A stretch of DNA of 64,000 bases from Pipra filicauda (Eukaryota; Chordata; Aves; Passeriformes; Pipridae). Position numbers and translations under genes: made by a program. This document shows positions 60,869 through 64,000 of this stretch, piece after piece (position 1 is the stretch's first letter; each line of letters begins with the position of its first letter). The notes below the pieces were generated by a model, which saw nothing but the letters and a program-made list of their open reading frames with translations, was not told where the DNA came from and ran no database searches. The stretch covers positions 1,905,167 to 1,969,166 of the forward strand of contig NW_024103862.1 of the NCBI RefSeq assembly GCF_003945595.2. The letters are read 5' to 3'.

Positions 60869-62055
60869 CTAAATAAACACATACACACATATATATTTTC
60901 CAGTCAGAACCTTAGCAATCAAAAAGTTTGCAAATTAACAAACACAAAAATTGGATTACTTCTAAAATATATTTAAATACATATCCTGAACTGCAATTTA
61001 ATTATGTTTTCCCAGGTACTCTTGTAGCCATGTTAGAACACCATATATACCAGTTATACTAAACTGAGTGTTTGTCATCAACATATCTAGGAAATACATG
61101 TTTCATAATACATAACAGCAAGAATTAAGCAATGCAGTCATCAGAGAAGTACTTAATAGAAGTCATTCTAGAATTTTCTAGACACAAACATGAACAGATT
61201 ACCTGTTAAAAATATAGAGAGCAAACCAAAGGGTGCAAAAGGTTTTTCAGAAATAAATGGAAATGTGATGAACAAAGACAGAGTATGAGATTAGGTAGCT
61301 ATAGAGGGACAACTGCCTTTTACAAAAACTTTTTGGGTAGATGCTAGAATACTGTGTTGCCCTCTCTGTAGAAATTCATTTATGTCTTCCTATTTGAGCT
61401 AATATCTCCTTCTCTTTAAAAAAAATAAAATATGCATGTAAGCCTGTAAAAGATCAGGTAACAGAGGAGTAAGGAACACGTTATCTTTATGTGAGGCAGA
61501 GGCAGGTTGGATTAAAGGGCAGAAATAGAGGTAGACAAAAGCTGAGGACAGGGTATGAAAACATTGGCAGAGAAGCATGTCGAAGAGTGGAAAGAAAGGG
61601 GAAGAACTTGGTCCACAATAGTCCAAATGTTTATATTGATTGCTTACTCCAGTAGAAGGAATCTGGGAACTGTATGCATTGAAAACTTTGATGAAGTTAT
61701 GATTTAATGGAACATTTAGACTAAGTAAGAACTAGAAGCATTGGAATGCTCCTACTGTGATAAATTTATAACAGTTATTTCAAGTGTTGGCTTGTTTCAT
61801 CAAACCACACCTTGTCTCTTGCTGACATTGTCAGCACTTCTGTACACACAAAGCACCATGAAGTGAACAAATAGTATCCACTGTTCACTCAAACCCTTTA
61901 AAAAACTAAAATCAGTAACTCTTGAAAACAAGCCGAACAAGTGGATCCCAGGCATTAACAGTTATTTCTTCCATAGCACTACTGTCTGGGCCCAATACAG
62001 TAAATATTTAGATTTAGTTAATATTTCTTTCATTCAGTTACAAAGGATACCAGTG

Positions 62056-62090
62056 ACACACACACGTCCACACACACATACACATACACA
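62056..62090. repeat. Imperfect (CA) repeat
   Basis: acacacacacg, then cacacacacatacacatacac: interrupted dinucleotide repeat. Confidence 0.85.
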
Positions 62091-62470
62091 CTTAATACAC
62101 CAGTTTAACAACCACCTACAGCTTCTCACCTGGAAGATAAGGTCTCTTGCAGCCCAATGTTTAGGACAATAATGAAAAGGTGCAGGGGGATCAAGCCTCC
62201 ATTTCTTTTTTGTCTAGCTATGTCATTCATAAAGTTACTCCTTTTTGTCACTGTTTCCTTGTTAAATTCAGGTGATTAAGAAGCTGATATTTGAAAGTCC
62301 AATTTTAACTTCCATCTCAGTTCAGTAAAGTCTCACAAGGTTTTTTCCCCCCCCAACTTGTAATAATAGGAAGCAGTGCCACCTAGTAGAACAAGGTGAC
62401 AAGGCTACAGATGGACTATGTGCTCTTTTGTTTTAACTGGTTTAACAGCTTGAATTTTCTCAGTTTTTTC

Positions 62471-62520
62471 AGTATGCCTGTTATGACTACTGGACCTACT
62501 AGTATGCCTGTCATGACCTC
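62471..62520. repeat. 30-bp direct repeat, one and two-thirds copies
   Basis: agtatgcctgttatgac at 62,471 recurs as agtatgcctgtcatgac at 62,501, with a matching start of the following bases. Confidence 0.7.
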
Positions 62521-64000
62521 TTTTCACACCATCTGATAAGGGGGTGTGGAGGAGAAGAAATGCTTCCAACGCACACAGAGACATACCTCCTTAACATATT
62601 AATCCAAATTCACTAATAACATCTATGCAGACTGAGAAGTCAGTCTTTCCCAGGGCATCTCCCTACAGATATCTAACTACAAAAGAGTTCAACTGGCTAC
62701 AGAGCTCATGACAGTCACTTGTTTTGGGCTTCTTTCCTTCCCAGGCACTAGAGACTAATCTTAATGACTACTATACACGGTTGCAAACTGATAAGCACTT
62801 TTAATTTGATCTCTTGCTAATATCTTTCATCTTCCTTCTAATTTAGAGCCATCCTCAGGACATTAGTCATTCTTACTTCACATCTCAGTGTCATTTCTTT
62901 TCCTCTACTATGACAACTAGTAGAAATACGAGAACAAACCTAAGACAGGAAGTATTTTACAATTACTTTCTGAACAACATCCTTTCCTCTTGGCAGCTTC
63001 CATTTAGGGCTAATTTGATGACATGCCCTAAACAATGTCACCTAATTCTGTATCATAAAAGAGAACATCATTACCACAACGGGCATGACAGCTAACCCCG
63101 AGAAACCACAAGTTACAATCAGGAGCAGCACTGCTAATCTTCTGGAACCCTTGTCAATTCATATGTTAGCAAAATAAACTCTTCCTTTCTCATTTTACTG
63201 CTTTTCTTCATGTTACTCCCCACTGCTACTCTGTGACCAAACAGCCACTATGTCCAATGCAAAGAAGAGAGGTGAGACAGAGTAGAGGACAATAACTTCA
63301 GCAACAGTCCTCAGTTAAGGAGGGTTAGTACACAAAATCTGAAACTGCTACACAACAATGCACGTCCTTACGACATGAACAACAAAAGGTTTACCTTCCT
63401 TCCAGCTACACACTCTTATCACTTACTTTGCAACAGGTCTGGGACATGAAGTCACCTGTGCTATTTTAACAGCAATATATCAATACACTTAAAAGCTAAA
63501 CAGAATAAAAACATCCAGGTGTTCTCTGGTGTTTGGGTTTTTGTTTTAAAAGTGATTCTAGTAGATTCAGAGTATTAAAGGCATGCTAGGATAAAATCTG
63601 GGAGCAAAGCTTGGATGAAAAAATGCTTCCATTTTTCCAAAATACTCCTTAGGAGTCTCAGCATTATGTTGTTCTTTTCCATCATGCTAAAGATTTGCTG
63701 TTCAAGCCTTTTTGCATCTGAGTTCCCACTCCTTCTGGTCACACTTAGCTCATCTGTTTTCATCCAGTATCTTCAGTGTGAGTTAAGGAGAGATGAATAA
63801 ATGAAAAAAAAAGAAGCCTACTTTACTGTACTCCTCTCCTTTACTGTTCTTCAGGAGAAAGAAAACTTTGTTAGCAGTACCTCACTATACTTCAGGTTCT
63901 TCAAAAAAAGCTTTGTCACAAAGTGTGCAAAAATACCAACAGCCAACAAGCTTTCCTTGTCCTGAAACTTCTGGCTAGCTTCCTGACTGTGAGTTTGTTT

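Larger units (their letters stand above)
60869..64000 (-). other. ARFGEF1 intron running off the window
   Basis: The upstream coding exon (expected to end with a segment before ALLTAV) is not present, so the window ends inside an intron of at least 3.1 kb. It has a CA-rich simple repeat at 62,056-62,090 and a short direct repeat at 62,471-62,520. Nothing else is recognised. Confidence 0.8.

Noticed and set aside
60869..64000. Search for the next upstream ARFGEF1 exon
   Set aside because: No minus-strand segment encodes the expected DCB sequence preceding ALLTAV, so the exon lies outside the window.

Overview
This is vertebrate, very probably avian, nuclear DNA. It is AT-rich and intron-rich, and its recognisable interspersed repeats are mostly CR1 LINEs, the dominant LINE of birds and other sauropsids. 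There is no bacterial-type gene organisation. Only a few percent of the window is coding, in short exons with GT/AG borders.

Layout. Positions 52-8188 (+) hold the last four coding exons of CSPP1 (centrosome and spindle pole associated protein 1), ending in a stop codon and a polyadenylation signal at 8333. Positions about 8.36-10.98 kb are the gap between two convergent genes. From about 10.98 kb to the right edge, the minus strand carries ARFGEF1 (BIG1, the brefeldin A-inhibited Arf guanine-nucleotide exchange factor). I place 35 coding exons (12,270-60,868), a 1.3-kb 3'UTR and a polyadenylation signal at 11,003-11,008. All exon phases are mutually compatible, and the joined coding length is 5,082 nt (1,693 codons plus stop). 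Only about 155 N-terminal residues of the roughly 1,850-residue protein are missing; they lie beyond position 64,000. The same CSPP1/ARFGEF1 neighbourhood, tail to tail, is known from human 8q13, so this is conserved synteny.

Functionally the two genes are unrelated. CSPP1 acts on centrosomal, spindle and ciliary microtubules. BIG1 activates Arf GTPases at the trans-Golgi and endosomes. The Sec7 catalytic domain of BIG1 is spread over five exons (47.2-43.6 kb) and keeps its catalytic glutamate and the residues linked to brefeldin A sensitivity.

Repeats. There are five CR1 fragments, all antisense to the gene that hosts them. A retroelement 3' end with a CCHC zinc finger and a terminal hairpin lies at about 4.44-4.65 kb. 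A CpG-bearing block at about 16.6-17.08 kb looks foreign to its intron. A 23-bp TG...CA palindrome flanked by a 5-bp duplication lies at 36.9 kb and may be the footprint of a collapsed LTR. There are also microsatellites, including (AAT)13 and (AAAT)7. I found no RNA gene, CRISPR array, promoter or CpG island. Introns not listed separately, mostly under 2.5 kb, show only unremarkable AT-rich sequence. I see no sign of a new multi-gene system; the less ordinary signals are the repeat relics.
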